A stretch of 58,743 bases of DNA from GWB1-37-8 sp964646925. GTDB lineage: Bacteria > Patescibacteriota > Microgenomatia > Levybacterales > UBA12049. The stretch covers positions 1-58,743 of the forward strand of contig CAZYIC010000001.1 of assembly GCA_964646925.1 (NCBI GenBank), written 5' to 3'. Shown here piece by piece: positions 1-9,010 of this stretch (position 1 is the first letter of the stretch; each line of letters opens with the position of its first letter). The position numbers and the translations under genes are program-made. The notes below the pieces were generated by a model. It was not told the origin of the DNA, made no database searches, and worked only from the letters and a program-made list of their open reading frames with translations.

Positions 1-949
1 CTATGTATGTACCGCTAAGCCAATAGTTTCTAGTAGCGGGATTGCCAAAAAAATCCGGGACAAAAATGGTCACAGCGTGAAAGAGAGGGATTAACAGCTT
101 TAGAAAAGATGCTTGAGGATATGGCGTCCTTGCTGACTGAGAAAATAGCTCAATCATTGGAAATAATTGCGCTGCCGATAACAGTATTGGCAAAACTAAA
201 ATCAGACAAAAGATCGACAGCTTTTTAAGCCTATCTTTCTTGTCAATGAAAAAAATATTAAAAATAATAAATGCCGCAAGAAAAACAAATACGTAGAATG
301 CTGTCTGGATATATCCTGCAAGAATTGCAAAAGTTAATGACAAAGATATTGCAATAGATTTTATGACGCTTGGTTTTTTAAGATTTTTAAGCGTAACCCA
401 CATGGCAAAAGGCATCCACGCTATAGAATGACCAATATTCCCATACTCTATCCATACAATGGAATAGGAAGAAAACGCAAATAATAAACCGGAGAAAACC
501 GAACTCCTTATGCCAAGCTTAAGCTCCCGCGCAAATAAAAAACTAAATATTCCGGTTAGAACAGGCTGTAAAATGATAAACATTGTCCACGCAAGTACAT
601 AAGGAAACATAAAAAATAATATATTTAAAGGATAAAATGATCCCGACTGAAGACTGGCTATATGAGGATTTCCGGAAAAATTATAGGGATTCCAAAGAGG
701 AAGCTCAAAGTTTTTAAACATTCTAATTGAAAATTCTTTCTCCGGATACAAAAGCCTAATAACGTCGAAATCCTGTCCTTTATTTGGGTAGCCCCCTGGG
801 GCGTATCCCAAGAATGAATATGAATTGTATGGAGCATACTCTCCAATAAGAAGATCGCCCGGAAAGGGAACTTTACCCTTAAAGATGGGGTAAAAGAAGA
901 TCAGTGATACGGCTATAAAAATGAGAATAACAAAAATTGATCTTCTCAT
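1..949 (-). CDS. YfhO-like multispanning membrane protein, C-terminal part cut by window edge
   Basis: About 316 codons are visible; the reading frame is open to the left edge, so the C-terminus lies outside. It starts with an ATG one base after the stop of the upstream gene, giving MRRSIFVILIFIAVSLIFFY, a hydrophobic first membrane segment. A loop follows with PFPGDLL and LPLWNPYNFSGNPH, then several more hydrophobic segments, and near the edge PDFFGNPATRNYW. Aromatic and Gly-Asn-Pro loop motifs of this kind are typical of YfhO/GT-C type envelope proteins thought to transfer sugars from polyprenyl-phosphate donors outside the membrane. Its place as last visible gene of a minus-strand run with two GT-C proteins and a GT2 supports that role. 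The substrate is unknown. Confidence 0.75.
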   Translation of the reverse strand, partial: MRRSIFVILIFIAVSLIFFYPIFKGKVPFPGDLLIGEYAPYNSYSFLGYAPGGYPNKGQDFDVIRLLYPEKEFSIRMFKNFELPLWNPYNFSGNPHIASLQSGSFYPLNILFFMFPYVLAWTMFIILQPVLTGIFSFLFARELKLGIRSSVFSGLLFAFSSYSIVWIEYGNIGHSIAWMPFAMWVTLKNLKKPSVIKSIAISLSLTFAILAGYIQTAFYVFVFLAAFIIFNIFFIDKKDRLKKLSIFCLILVLPILLSAAQLFPMIELFSQSARTPYPQASFLKLLIPLFHAVTIFVPDFFGNPATRNYWLSGTYI

Positions 950-950
950 C

Positions 951-2459
951 TTACTTTATCTTATAAATACTTGTATAATTATCTCCTGCTCCCCTAATTC
1001 GCAAAATAGGATTTAGATTCCATTGAACAGGAGCAGTCCCCGGATATTCGCAGGAAGAACATGGTTGATAAAAAAGAAAATAAGTAGGAATTTTTTTGCT
1101 CTCTTCAATTACCTTCGTTGGAATTACATCTCCTACAGGCCAGTAACCATCTATTTTTATATTTGGGTTATTAACAAGATATATTTCGAGAGCAAACGGC
1201 ATTAATCCGAAAGTGCCTTGCGTAGCAACGTAAATTTTCCCCTTCTTTACTTCTTTTTTGAAAAACTCAACAACTCCGTTAATCCCTCCGCCTGCAGGCC
1301 AATCAGTTAGGTACTGTTTTGTATCTGAAACAGGAATGCGCGCATTAGCAAAATCATTCAATATTAAATAATCTGTTTTAAAAGCCAGTGCAAAAACCAG
1401 AAAAAGGAATACGGGGAATATGTAAAGCATCTTAAATTTCGCATAAATATTTATTAAAGAAAATGCAATTAACGGAAGCAGCGGGAGAATCATGAAGAAA
1501 ATAAAACGGGGAAATAGAGTTTTTCCAAAAAATCCAAGAGCTACAATGGGAATAATAAACCAAAGAAAAAGAACTATTTTTTCTCTTAAAAAAGACCTGC
1601 TTATAAAAAAAGACGAAAGCGTTAGGGCAAGAAGCGGCCAGGTTAAATAACGTATTACCCAATCCCAAAATGCCTGCCAGTTACTAATAAAAAACTCTAG
1701 CGGATGCCGCATCCATTCTTTCAGAGGATAAACAAAGATTGCATTTTTTTCTGCAATTATATGGAAGAAAGGAGAAAGCCTTAAAATAGAATAAAAACCA
1801 TATGTAACCACAACAGCAATAGCTGCAAAAAAAACCCATTTTGCAAACCTCTGCCTTAATCCTTTTTCTTTCCAATTAAACAACATTAAAGACACAGGCA
1901 AAAGATAAATGCTAAAAAAAGCATTTGTTTTGGTCAGAACTCCACCTCCTACTACCATTCCGAGAATTAACGCAATATCCAGACGAATTCTTCTAGTCAA
2001 TAGAACAATTAGAAACAATGCCCAAATGGCAAAAGTTCCGACAAGGCCATCATACAAAGCCATTCTATCGTATACTAAGGCCATCGGAAAAATTAAATAT
2101 AGAAAGCTGGAAATCAATCCAATCTTATTGCTCTTAAATATCTCTTTTCCCAAAAAATACATTCCCATTAAAGTCATAAATCCGGCTCCAACGGACACGA
2201 GTCTTCCGGCCAACAAGGGGTCCTGAATAAAACGAAGAGAAATCATCATCAACCAAATAAACATTGGTTGCTTACCATCAGTCAGAGAAATAAATCTCCA
2301 GTTTGCGTCTTGTTTTGCAATTTGCGCCCAGCGGATGTAAATTGCCTCATCGGTAAAAATCGGCAAAGATAAAATACTGTAGAGCCGAGTTACGAAATAT
2401 ATTAATACTAGAACTGCCAAAACAAAAAACTCAAGCTTGTATTTTTTTAATAAAACCAT
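951..2459 (-). CDS. ArnT/PMT-like glycosyltransferase (GT39/GT83 fold), membrane
   Basis: A 502-residue protein with about ten hydrophobic segments. The first external loop carries the acidic pair expected of GT-C enzymes (PIFTDEAIYIRWAQ, about residues 33-46), and the loop reading LTDGKQPMFIWLMM resembles the PMT/ArnT donor-binding region. Such enzymes move a sugar from a polyprenyl phosphate to lipid, protein or glycan on the outer face of the membrane. It overlaps the upstream GT-C gene by 29 bases and is followed one base later by the YfhO-like gene, so the run is probably one transcript. The GT2 gene at 3600 could make the lipid-linked donor. Acceptor and sugar cannot be read from sequence. 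Confidence 0.8.
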   Translation of the reverse strand: MVLLKKYKLEFFVLAVLVLIYFVTRLYSILSLPIFTDEAIYIRWAQIAKQDANWRFISLTDGKQPMFIWLMMISLRFIQDPLLAGRLVSVGAGFMTLMGMYFLGKEIFKSNKIGLISSFLYLIFPMALVYDRMALYDGLVGTFAIWALFLIVLLTRRIRLDIALILGMVVGGGVLTKTNAFFSIYLLPVSLMLFNWKEKGLRQRFAKWVFFAAIAVVVTYGFYSILRLSPFFHIIAEKNAIFVYPLKEWMRHPLEFFISNWQAFWDWVIRYLTWPLLALTLSSFFISRSFLREKIVLFLWFIIPIVALGFFGKTLFPRFIFFMILPLLPLIAFSLINIYAKFKMLYIFPVFLFLVFALAFKTDYLILNDFANARIPVSDTKQYLTDWPAGGGINGVVEFFKKEVKKGKIYVATQGTFGLMPFALEIYLVNNPNIKIDGYWPVGDVIPTKVIEESKKIPTYFLFYQPCSSCEYPGTAPVQWNLNPILRIRGAGDNYTSIYKIK

Positions 2460-3603
2460 AACCTAAGGATACCACAACGGAAAGAAGAATTGAAGCTGTA
2501 CTGAGCCAAAGCAGTATTACAGGAACAGGGTTATCCCAATTTCCCAGATACAAAAAGGGGAGATACTGCAAAAGAGAAAATAACGACAGAATCACTCCTG
2601 GAATAAAAAAATAATATTTTTTTGAAACCAATGCTATGAACGGTAATAGATTCAAAAGATACCAAGGCTGAAAATTAGTTCTAATTGTTGCTAGAATTAC
2701 CGGAACTACCATTAAAATCGCCATCGCTGAAAATAAAATTTCCCAATTCAACTGTTTTTTCCTTTTTTGAAGATACAGAATTAATATGTAAATCGGTAGA
2801 ATAAAAGCCGTTGCAAATTTTACCCCAACTGATAATATGAGTAATATAATTGCACGAACATATTTCGTATTCATTAATAAATAAACTGAAAACAATGCCA
2901 AAAGCATCATAACTATATCATTATGGGAAGATACTAAGCTTTCAATAATGACTAAAGGATTTAAGGCAAAAAAGGCAGTGCCAAAAACTTCATTTTCCGG
3001 TGAGACTTTGCGTAAAATTTTGCTTATAAAAAAAGCTGTTCCCAAAAAACTTATTGATACAAGAGCTTTGAAAAGAAAAAATGTCGGTAAAAAAAATTTT
3101 AATCCGACAGACAAAGGAACTGTTAAACCAAGCCAGATTGGCCCGTAAGGGAAAACTCTATGTGTCCAATGCATAAAAGAAAGCATTGGGTCTCCCGGAA
3201 AATCTAACGCCCTATACAAATAAGGATTCTTATGATAAAAAGTCACGATCTTTGCATCGAAGATATAATTAAAAAGATCGTATGAAAAAGCATTGTAAGA
3301 AAATGTCAGCAGAAGAGCAGTTGAAATAATTAAAAACCAGATTGTCTGCCTATTAATCTTTCCTTCGTGAATCTTTCGAAGAATCATTAAGTAAAAAAAG
3401 AAAAGAAACAGAACAATTCCGGCAAATAGAAAACTCGAAAGAGGTCTTTGAAAATAACCAATATTTTGGAAAAACTTCTGTATAACTTGCCAAACCGACC
3501 ATTCCGATAATGTCAGATTAAGGTCTACCTGCGTAAAAGAATAAAAAAACAACCCAACTACGGCTGATAAGTATCCAATAGTCCAAATTGAAAATTTTTT
3601 CAA
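2431..3603 (-). CDS. GT-C family membrane mannosyltransferase-like protein
   Basis: A 390-residue polytopic membrane protein with roughly ten hydrophobic segments. After the third segment it has SYDLFNYIFDAKIV and KNPYLYRALDFPGDP, then HWTHRVFPYGPIWL. An acidic residue in the first periplasmic loop followed by an aromatic PYGP motif is the pattern of GT87/PIG-M-like mannosyltransferases that use polyprenyl-phosphate sugars. Its start overlaps the GT2 stop by 4 bases and its end overlaps the next gene by 29 bases, so translation is probably coupled. The GT-C fold is likely; mannose as substrate is only a family guess. Confidence 0.65.
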   Translation of the reverse strand: MKKFSIWTIGYLSAVVGLFFYSFTQVDLNLTLSEWSVWQVIQKFFQNIGYFQRPLSSFLFAGIVLFLFFFYLMILRKIHEGKINRQTIWFLIISTALLLTFSYNAFSYDLFNYIFDAKIVTFYHKNPYLYRALDFPGDPMLSFMHWTHRVFPYGPIWLGLTVPLSVGLKFFLPTFFLFKALVSISFLGTAFFISKILRKVSPENEVFGTAFFALNPLVIIESLVSSHNDIVMMLLALFSVYLLMNTKYVRAIILLILSVGVKFATAFILPIYILILYLQKRKKQLNWEILFSAMAILMVVPVILATIRTNFQPWYLLNLLPFIALVSKKYYFFIPGVILSLFSLLQYLPFLYLGNWDNPVPVILLWLSTASILLSVVVSLGYGFIKKIQA

Positions 3604-4355
3604 TCGTATTCCCCTCTTAAGGCTTTTGCCTTTATTCTCAAAAGATCCATAAAGCCCTCGATTGAATCTTTGATAGGATTCACCCTTCTTGTTTCTACGT
3701 ACAACCAGCTTACAGGCACTTCCTTAATCTTATACCCAATTTTTTGAGCAAGGTATAATAGCTCAACATCAAACCCTGCAGAAACATTTGATCCGGAAAC
3801 TTTTTTAAAATTATTGTGCAGTTTATTAATTCTACTAAAAAGTTTTTGAGCCACCTGTTTTTTAAATATTTTGAATCCGCATTGAGTATCGGAAATTCCA
3901 TTAAGTCCTACCAGAAAAGTTCTTAAAGAAATCATACCCTTTGCCATAAGAATCCTTGTCCACGGCGCGCCTTTTCTTTGAGATTTTCTTGAACCAACAA
4001 CGATATCGTAACCGCTATTAAAAAACGGCAAAAGTTTGTCAACTTCCTCAATCGGAGTTGCCTGATCCATATCGGTAAACAAAACGTAATCGCCTTTCGA
4101 ATTCAAGACCCCCGCTGTTACCGCGCCTGCTTTTCCTAAATGAGAATTTTCTATTAATTTAAAATTGGGATTATTTGAAGAAAATTTTCTTACAAACTCA
4201 ACGCTTCCGTCTGTTGATCCGTCATCTACCACTATTACTTCGTACGAATAATTTTTCTTACTCAAAAAATGCTCAACTTTGTCCAAAACCCCTTTCTGCA
4301 AATTCGCCATCTCATCGTATGAGGGAATAACAACAGATAAAAAAATCTTTCTCAT
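3600..4355 (-). CDS. Polyprenyl-phosphate glycosyltransferase, GT2 (DPM/DPG-like)
   Basis: A 251-residue protein with a GT-A fold. SVVIPSYDE at the N-terminus, VVDDGSTDGS about residues 42-51 and FTDMDQATPIEE (the DxD metal/nucleotide site) are the usual landmarks of dolichyl-phosphate mannose or glucose synthases. DTQCGFKIFKK follows, as in DPG-synthase-like enzymes. It has no C-terminal membrane anchor. It would load a sugar from a nucleotide donor onto a polyprenyl phosphate at the inner face of the membrane, supplying the GT-C enzymes immediately downstream, with which its end overlaps by 4 bases. It is the first gene of this run, starting 22 bases from tRNA-Glu. Confidence 0.85.
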   Translation of the reverse strand: MRKIFLSVVIPSYDEMANLQKGVLDKVEHFLSKKNYSYEVIVVDDGSTDGSVEFVRKFSSNNPNFKLIENSHLGKAGAVTAGVLNSKGDYVLFTDMDQATPIEEVDKLLPFFNSGYDIVVGSRKSQRKGAPWTRILMAKGMISLRTFLVGLNGISDTQCGFKIFKKQVAQKLFSRINKLHNNFKKVSGSNVSAGFDVELLYLAQKIGYKIKEVPVSWLYVETRRVNPIKDSIEGFMDLLRIKAKALRGEYD

Positions 4356-4377
4356 AAAGAAAATTATACTAAAAAAG

Positions 4378-4451
4378 TAGCCCCAAGGGGATTCGAACCC
4401 CTGATCTCAACCTTGAGAAGGTTGCATCCTAGACCACTAGACGATGGGGCC
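4378..4451 (-). tRNA. tRNA-Glu (anticodon CTC)
   Basis: On the minus strand a full cloverleaf can be drawn. The acceptor stem GGCCCCA pairs with TGGGGCT (one G-T at the first pair), the D-arm contains GTCTAGTGGTCTAGGA, the anticodon stem CAACC/GGTTG encloses TTCTCAA, and the T-arm is AGGGG-TTCGAAT-CCCCT. CTC reads GAG (Glu). The 5' part closely resembles bacterial tRNA-Glu. CCA is not encoded; a T-rich run follows the 3' end and may terminate transcription. Confidence 0.95.
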
Positions 4452-4457
4452 ATGCAT

Positions 4458-4478
4458 GGCAGGCGGGCGAAAGCGCCT
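4458..4478. repeat. GC-rich palindromic repeat fragment, family 2
   Basis: A short GGCAGGCGGGCG...CGCC segment just upstream of tRNA-Glu. It shares the CCTGCCCGC/GCGGGCAGG core with elements near 5327, 22188 and 23926 and stands out against the AT-rich surroundings. Confidence 0.5.
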
Positions 4479-4606
4479 CTACAGTTTATTTTACTCTAAA
4501 ATACTTCCCCAAACAAGCCTTCTCCGAAGTTTTCCAACTGAGATTTTCTATATCAATATAATAAGGAAAATTACTCGTCTACGATTTTGATTTTGGAGAA
4601 TAGTAG

Positions 4607-5074
4607 TTAGTTAAGGATAAATATAGAAAAGTTTAGGATGGAAGCAATAGTAACCCAAACGATGTAGGGATATAAAAGGTAGGCCGCGTTTTTGTCTACC
4701 AATAATGATTGTCTGATAGTGATAAAAATAAAAATCCAAAGAGCGATAATTTCGACAAATGCCAAAAAGATATTGTGCATTCCAAAGAAAATAATTGACC
4801 AAAGAAAATTAAGCGCAAGTTGAATGAAAAATAATCTAATAGCTTTTCCTTTTCCCTTTTTCTTCGAAGTCCACAGGAGATATAAAGAAATTCCCATCAG
4901 AATATAAAGAGTTGTCCAAACAGGTCCAAAAACCCAATTCGGCGGAGCAAAGACGGGTTTATTCAAAACTGCATACCAAGCATTAATTGCAGAAACGGTA
5001 AAAACAGAACCCAAAGCACCGATGGCAAGAGGAAGAACAATTGAAGCAGCTAATTTAAGCAGATTTATCCTCAC
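4607..5074 (-). CDS. tspO: TspO/MBR family membrane protein
   Basis: A 155-residue protein with five hydrophobic segments, the standard TspO topology and length. The first loop reads NAWYAVLNKPVFAPPNWVFGP followed by WTTLYILMG, the diagnostic TspO signature of W-Y-x-L-x-KP-x-F-x-PP-x-W. TspO proteins bind tetrapyrroles such as protoporphyrin IX or heme and are linked to stress responses. The start is a GTG at 5072-5074, since the codons MRINLLK continue the frame directly and no ATG lies nearby. It is transcribed alone toward tRNA-Glu. Its physiological ligand in a reduced genome is unclear. Confidence 0.9.
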   Translation of the reverse strand: MRINLLKLAASIVLPLAIGALGSVFTVSAINAWYAVLNKPVFAPPNWVFGPVWTTLYILMGISLYLLWTSKKKGKGKAIRLFFIQLALNFLWSIIFFGMHNIFLAFVEIIALWIFIFITIRQSLLVDKNAAYLLYPYIVWVTIASILNFSIFILN

Positions 5075-5519
5075 AATATTAGTATTGCAGAGAACTTACC
5101 GCAATGCAAGTTCCCAAGAAGTAAAATTAATATACTGAAATTCTCCCGCCTCTGCTTTGCTTTAGACAGGCAAATCCTCCATAGACGGGGAACGTTTGAC
5201 GTTCCGGGCAGGCATTTCGGCCGATTCTTCTCTAACTAACAATGTAAGATTGTACCGAGATTGTACCGATACGGGATCGGAATAGCTTGGCGATGTGGTA
5301 CAATTTTCTATTGCTCTCCTTCTAAACCTGCCCGCAAATGCTACGCAAAGCGTTGCAGGCGGGGGCGGGCAAGCGTGAAAAAACGTCACTCTCAGCGCGG
5401 CAATTGTCAAGCTCAGCTTGACGCAAAAATTTTTTTTAAATTCCAAATTTAATCCACCTCTCGGGGATTTCAGCTCTGCGGATGCTTCAATAATCTCTCC
5501 AATTTTTGAAACCATACTT
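5075..5519. other. GC-rich anomalous intergenic region, no convincing gene
   Basis: This 445-base gap is much richer in G+C than its neighbours and is built of repeats. It has a direct repeat of GATTGTACCGA near 5250-5271, a family 2 palindrome at 5327-5370, and a short hairpin GTCAAG-CTCAG-CTTGAC near 5408 followed by an A/T run that could terminate plus-strand transcription. A 117-codon minus-strand frame (5162-5515) begins four bases after the KilA-N gene stop, but its composition (runs of Pro, Cys, Arg) is unlike the other proteins here and no domain is recognisable. It is probably accumulated repeat or mobile-element debris. Confidence 0.45.
5327..5370. repeat. GC-rich palindromic repeat, family 2
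   Basis: It begins CCTGCCCGCAAATGC and ends GCAGGCGGGGGCGGGC, with complementary arms separated by a short centre. The same CCTGCCCGC...GCGGGCAGG arms and the AAATGC motif recur at the 3' end of recJ (22188-22228). Confidence 0.65.
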
Positions 5520-6335
5520 TTATTTTAATCTCTTAATTGATGGGTTGCCTAACAATGACTGCATTTGAATAATGGCAATTTCATTCAATTGCATTAAGCG
5601 CTCGTTTTGAGACAAACCTTGGCGGATAAGTTCGGAATTTATTCCTTCCAAATTTGCCAATACAACCAATTGTGTAACATCAGAATAGTCACGGATGTTT
5701 CCCTCTTTCTTTGGGTTTTCATCACGCCAATTTTTCGCAGTTTTCCCAAATAATGCCATATTTAAAACGTCCGCTTCATTAGCGTACATAATATTAGTAG
5801 ATTGTTTGGATAGATAAGGAGGAATTAAATGTTTTTTAATCGCATCGGTATGAATTTTGTAATTTATTTTTGTTAAAGTTCTTTTGGCATTCCAACCCAA
5901 TGCCAAACGCTGATTTTCTTCTTCCTTAAGACGCTGAAATTCTTTAATTAAATAAATTTTAAATTCTGGACTGATCCACATCCCAAATTCAAAGGCTATA
6001 TCCTTATGGGCATACGTACCTCCATATCGACCTGCAGTTGCCTTAAGTCCGATAGCTTTTGTTTTTTCTACCCATTCTTTAACGCTTATTTTGTAGTTAT
6101 TCAAACCCGCTTGGCTTTTAATTATGGCAAATTCGCCATAATTAAAACTCTGGTTGTTTATGCTCTCCCAAATACCTAAGAATTCAATGGTATTTCTGTT
6201 CCTTAACCAGTCGGAGATAAAGAAATCTCCATCTTTTGCTTTTAACATATCGGTTAGGGAAATATAATCATGTTCTTTTTTGGAAATAACAGAAATTCTA
6301 ACGCCTTTAACATAAATTCTTTTATTTATATTCAT
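5520..6335 (-). CDS. KilA-N domain protein
   Basis: A 271-residue soluble protein. Residues about 10-115 match the KilA-N DNA-binding fold found in phage and large DNA virus proteins: YISLTDMLKAKDG, the SDWLRNRNTIEFLGIWE core, a conserved TAGRYGGTYAHKDIAFEFGMW segment and then SPEFKIYLIKEFQRL. The remaining half is helical and rich in Lys, Glu and Asn, with no further domain that I recognise. Proteins of this layout are scattered in CPR genomes and are thought to come from phage or other mobile DNA. It is monocistronic. A TATAAT box at 6360-6365 (minus) leaves a leader of about 17 bases. The role, regulator or anti-phage, is not determined. Confidence 0.8.
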   Translation of the reverse strand: MNINKRIYVKGVRISVISKKEHDYISLTDMLKAKDGDFFISDWLRNRNTIEFLGIWESINNQSFNYGEFAIIKSQAGLNNYKISVKEWVEKTKAIGLKATAGRYGGTYAHKDIAFEFGMWISPEFKIYLIKEFQRLKEEENQRLALGWNAKRTLTKINYKIHTDAIKKHLIPPYLSKQSTNIMYANEADVLNMALFGKTAKNWRDENPKKEGNIRDYSDVTQLVVLANLEGINSELIRQGLSQNERLMQLNEIAIIQMQSLLGNPSIKRLK

Positions 6336-6494
6336 AGCAATTTACTTATTACCTTTTACATTATATTCTTTTCTATCTTTCTCTAAATTAAGTATTGCCA
6401 TATTTCGATTAACTCAATATCTTCAATAGTGTAATTGTGGCATTGTATAATGATAACATGAAAGAGGTTCGGATTTTTTCGTATAAGTCTACAG

Positions 6495-8858
6495 CTAGTC
6501 TATCGGTGAAGGGGCATGAAGAATCGGATGGCGAGACATAAATACAGATTCTGTTTTTTTAAGAGGCTTATTTAAGGCAATACCTATTACTTCATCCATA
6601 TGCGAGACGAATTTAAAGCTTAAATCCCTCACAACTTCTTTTGGCAATTCTACCAAATCTTTCTTATTTTCTTTCGGAACTATAATTGTTTTCAGCCCTG
6701 CTCTATGAGCTGCAATTACTTTTTCTTTGAGTCCTCCGATTTCCATAACGCGTCCGCGCAAAGTGATTTCCCCTGTCATTCCGACTCGTCTGTTAACGGG
6801 AATTTTTGTCAGAGCCGATATGATTGCTGAAGTTATTGCAATGCCGGCTGACGGACCGTCTTTGGGAACCGCGCCTTCGGGAACATGCACATGAACATCT
6901 ATTTTTTGATAAAACTTATCTGATAAACCAAATTGATTTGCCCGAGCTCTAATGTAGGACATTGCTGCCTGACACGATTCCTTCATCACGTCCCCGAGTT
7001 GACCTGTCAAAAGAAGCGTACCTTTTCCAGGCATCAGAGCCACTTCAATAAACAAAATGTCTCCTCCTGCTTCCGTCCAGGCGAGTCCGGTTGACATTCC
7101 AACCTCGTCTTTTTTCTCAACCAGCGTTGAGCTGATTTTAATAGGACCTAAATATTTTACGACTTCTTTTTCGGTAACTTTCACTTTCTGTTCTTTACCC
7201 TCCGCGATTAATTTTGCGACTTTCCTAAGGATTGCCGCGATTTGGCGCTCCAGACTTCTTACTCCCGCCTCCCTTGTGTAATGTTCGATGATAAAACGGA
7301 TGGCGGCATCCGTAATTTCCACTTTTTCGGAAGTCAAACCATGGTTTTCTATTTGTTTTTTGAGCAAAAAATCATGGGCAATTTTAAATTTTTCATCATG
7401 GGTATAACCTGCAAAAGTTATCACTTCCAGACGGTCTCTCAAAGCCGGCGGAATTGTGTCTAAAACATTTGCGGTTGTGACAAACATTACGTCAGATAAA
7501 TCAAAAGGGACTTCAAGATAATGATCCGAGAATTGATTGTTTTGTTCGGGATCCAGCGCTTCCAAAAGAGCGGATGATGGATCTCCTCTGAAATCCGTTC
7601 CTACTTTGTCAATTTCATCCAGCATAAAAACCGGATTTCGGGTCCCCGCATCCTTTACTCCCTGAATTATTCGTCCGGGCAAAGCTCCCACATATGTCCT
7701 TCTATGCCCTCTTATTTCCGCCTCGTCCCTAATTCCCCCAAGTGAAACTCTCACGAATTTTCTACCCAAAGACCTGGCAATAGATTTACCAATTGATGTT
7801 TTACCAACACCCGGAGGTCCTGCAAAACAGAGAATCGGCCCTTTCATTTTTCCGGATAGCTTGTGAACCGCCAAATACTCCACAATTCTTTCTTTGGCTT
7901 TTTTTAGCCCATAATGGTCCTCGTCCAAAATCTTTTCCGCATTGTTAATATCAACATTATTCTTGCTTTTGACAGCCCATGGAAGTGAAACCAGCCATTC
8001 CAAATAATTTCTGATATATCCTGCTTCGGGGTTAAATTGAGCCATCTGAGAAAGTTTTTTAACTTCTTTTTTTGCTTTTTGCTCAATTTCCTCCGGCATT
8101 TTGGCTTTTTTAATCTTCTCCAAAAGTTCGCCTGTTCCGCTTTCATCTTCATCCCCAAGCTCTTTTTCTATAGTCTTAAGACGCTCTCTAAGAATTGCTT
8201 CTCTCGCTCCCTTTTCAAATCTTTCCTGAGTTTTGGAGGCGATACGCTTTTCAAGTTCCAATATCTTCAGTTCTTTTGCGAGAAAATCCGCAATTTTTTC
8301 AAGTCTCTTTCCAACATCATTAATTTCCAATAATTCCTGCCGTTCTTGAGGCTTGATATCCAAAACAGACGCAATAAGATCAGCAAATTCATACGGAGAA
8401 TTGTCGGACATAATATTCATAAATACCAAAAAATCAACTGTTTTTCCAAGATTCATAGCGCGCCTGAATTCATTTGTTAAATGATTGCACAAAGCCTTAA
8501 TTTGAGGACTATTATCAACTACATCGGGAATCTCAATGATCTTTGCCATAAGATAAGAATTTTGATCCTCAATTGACATTATCCTAACTCTGGAAATTCC
8601 TTTAACCTGAGCAATTATCTCTCCTTGGGTTCGCGTCATTCTTTCAATACGGGACAATGTTCCAACAGAATATAAGTCGGAAGGACTTGGATCATTGAGT
8701 TTGGAATTTTTCTGAAGAACAAAACACACAATTCTTTCTCCTCCGAAAGATGATTCTAAAGCTGCCAGACTTTTTGGTCTGCCGAAAGTCAAAACCGAAT
8801 CTGTATTTGGAAATATGACCCCATCTCGTATCGGAATCAAAGGAACTAGTTTTTCCAT
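6495..8858 (-). CDS. lon: ATP-dependent Lon protease
   Basis: 787 residues, normal Lon length. It has an N-terminal LON substrate-binding domain (about 3-200), a coiled helical region (200-290) and an AAA+ module with Walker A GPPGVGKTS (about 347-355) and Walker B VFMLDEIDKV (about 410-419). The C-terminal serine-lysine protease domain has the nucleophile in DGPSAG (Ser670) and Lys713 in GGLKEK. Lon degrades misfolded and regulatory proteins in the cytoplasm. It is a single gene with a good sigma70-like promoter directly upstream. No CIRCE or HspR-like operator is evident. Confidence 0.97.
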   Translation of the reverse strand: MEKLVPLIPIRDGVIFPNTDSVLTFGRPKSLAALESSFGGERIVCFVLQKNSKLNDPSPSDLYSVGTLSRIERMTRTQGEIIAQVKGISRVRIMSIEDQNSYLMAKIIEIPDVVDNSPQIKALCNHLTNEFRRAMNLGKTVDFLVFMNIMSDNSPYEFADLIASVLDIKPQERQELLEINDVGKRLEKIADFLAKELKILELEKRIASKTQERFEKGAREAILRERLKTIEKELGDEDESGTGELLEKIKKAKMPEEIEQKAKKEVKKLSQMAQFNPEAGYIRNYLEWLVSLPWAVKSKNNVDINNAEKILDEDHYGLKKAKERIVEYLAVHKLSGKMKGPILCFAGPPGVGKTSIGKSIARSLGRKFVRVSLGGIRDEAEIRGHRRTYVGALPGRIIQGVKDAGTRNPVFMLDEIDKVGTDFRGDPSSALLEALDPEQNNQFSDHYLEVPFDLSDVMFVTTANVLDTIPPALRDRLEVITFAGYTHDEKFKIAHDFLLKKQIENHGLTSEKVEITDAAIRFIIEHYTREAGVRSLERQIAAILRKVAKLIAEGKEQKVKVTEKEVVKYLGPIKISSTLVEKKDEVGMSTGLAWTEAGGDILFIEVALMPGKGTLLLTGQLGDVMKESCQAAMSYIRARANQFGLSDKFYQKIDVHVHVPEGAVPKDGPSAGIAITSAIISALTKIPVNRRVGMTGEITLRGRVMEIGGLKEKVIAAHRAGLKTIIVPKENKKDLVELPKEVVRDLSFKFVSHMDEVIGIALNKPLKKTESVFMSRHPILHAPSPID

Positions 8859-8870
8859 ATTATCATTAGC

Positions 8871-8899
8871 AATCTATCATAACATCTGCTAATTGTCAA
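8871..8899 (-). promoter_or_regulatory. lon promoter (sigma70-type)
   Basis: On the minus strand TTGACA (8899-8894) and TAGATT (8876-8871) are separated by 17 bases. Twelve bases lie between the -10 box and the lon ATG, so the predicted leader is only about five bases. Confidence 0.65.
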
Positions 8900-8920
8900 T
8901 GTCCTATAATAGGTTAGGGG

Positions 8921-8948
8921 TTGACAATTGCAAAGTTAGGTCTAAAAT
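8921..8948 (+). promoter_or_regulatory. Candidate corA promoter
   Basis: TTGACA (8921-8926), 16 bases, TAAAAT (8943-8948). A transcript from here would carry a leader of about 55 bases containing the ATGATCC...GGATCAT palindrome at 8965-8993. This is the opposite of the leaderless layout of most other promoters in the window. Confidence 0.45.
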
Positions 8949-8964
8949 CTAATTATATATCTTT

Positions 8965-8993
8965 ATGATCCTTCGACAATAGCTCAGGATCAT
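8965..8993. repeat. Palindrome of the TCATCCTGA family (family 1 relative)
   Basis: Arms ATGATCC and GGATCAT enclose TTCGACAATAGCTCA. This is a short version of the TCCTTCG...CTCAGGATGA repeats at 22332, 23300, 29256 and 40434. It lies in the predicted corA leader, where it could fold. Confidence 0.6.
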
Positions 8994-9010
8994 ACTGAAT
9001 TAGCTGAAGT

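Noticed and set aside
5403..5435. Strong terminator from the GTCAAG/CTTGAC hairpin and T-run
   Set aside because: No plus-strand gene ends upstream of it, so I did not list it as a functional terminator.
5162..5515. 117-codon minus-strand frame after KilA-N
   Set aside because: Composition is unlike the neighbouring genes, it consists of repeat sequence and no domain is visible; treated as non-coding.
6459..6542. 28-codon plus-strand ORF preceded by TATAAT (6446-6451)
   Set aside because: It overlaps the end of lon, shows no recognisable protein pattern and has no good -35 box; more likely chance.
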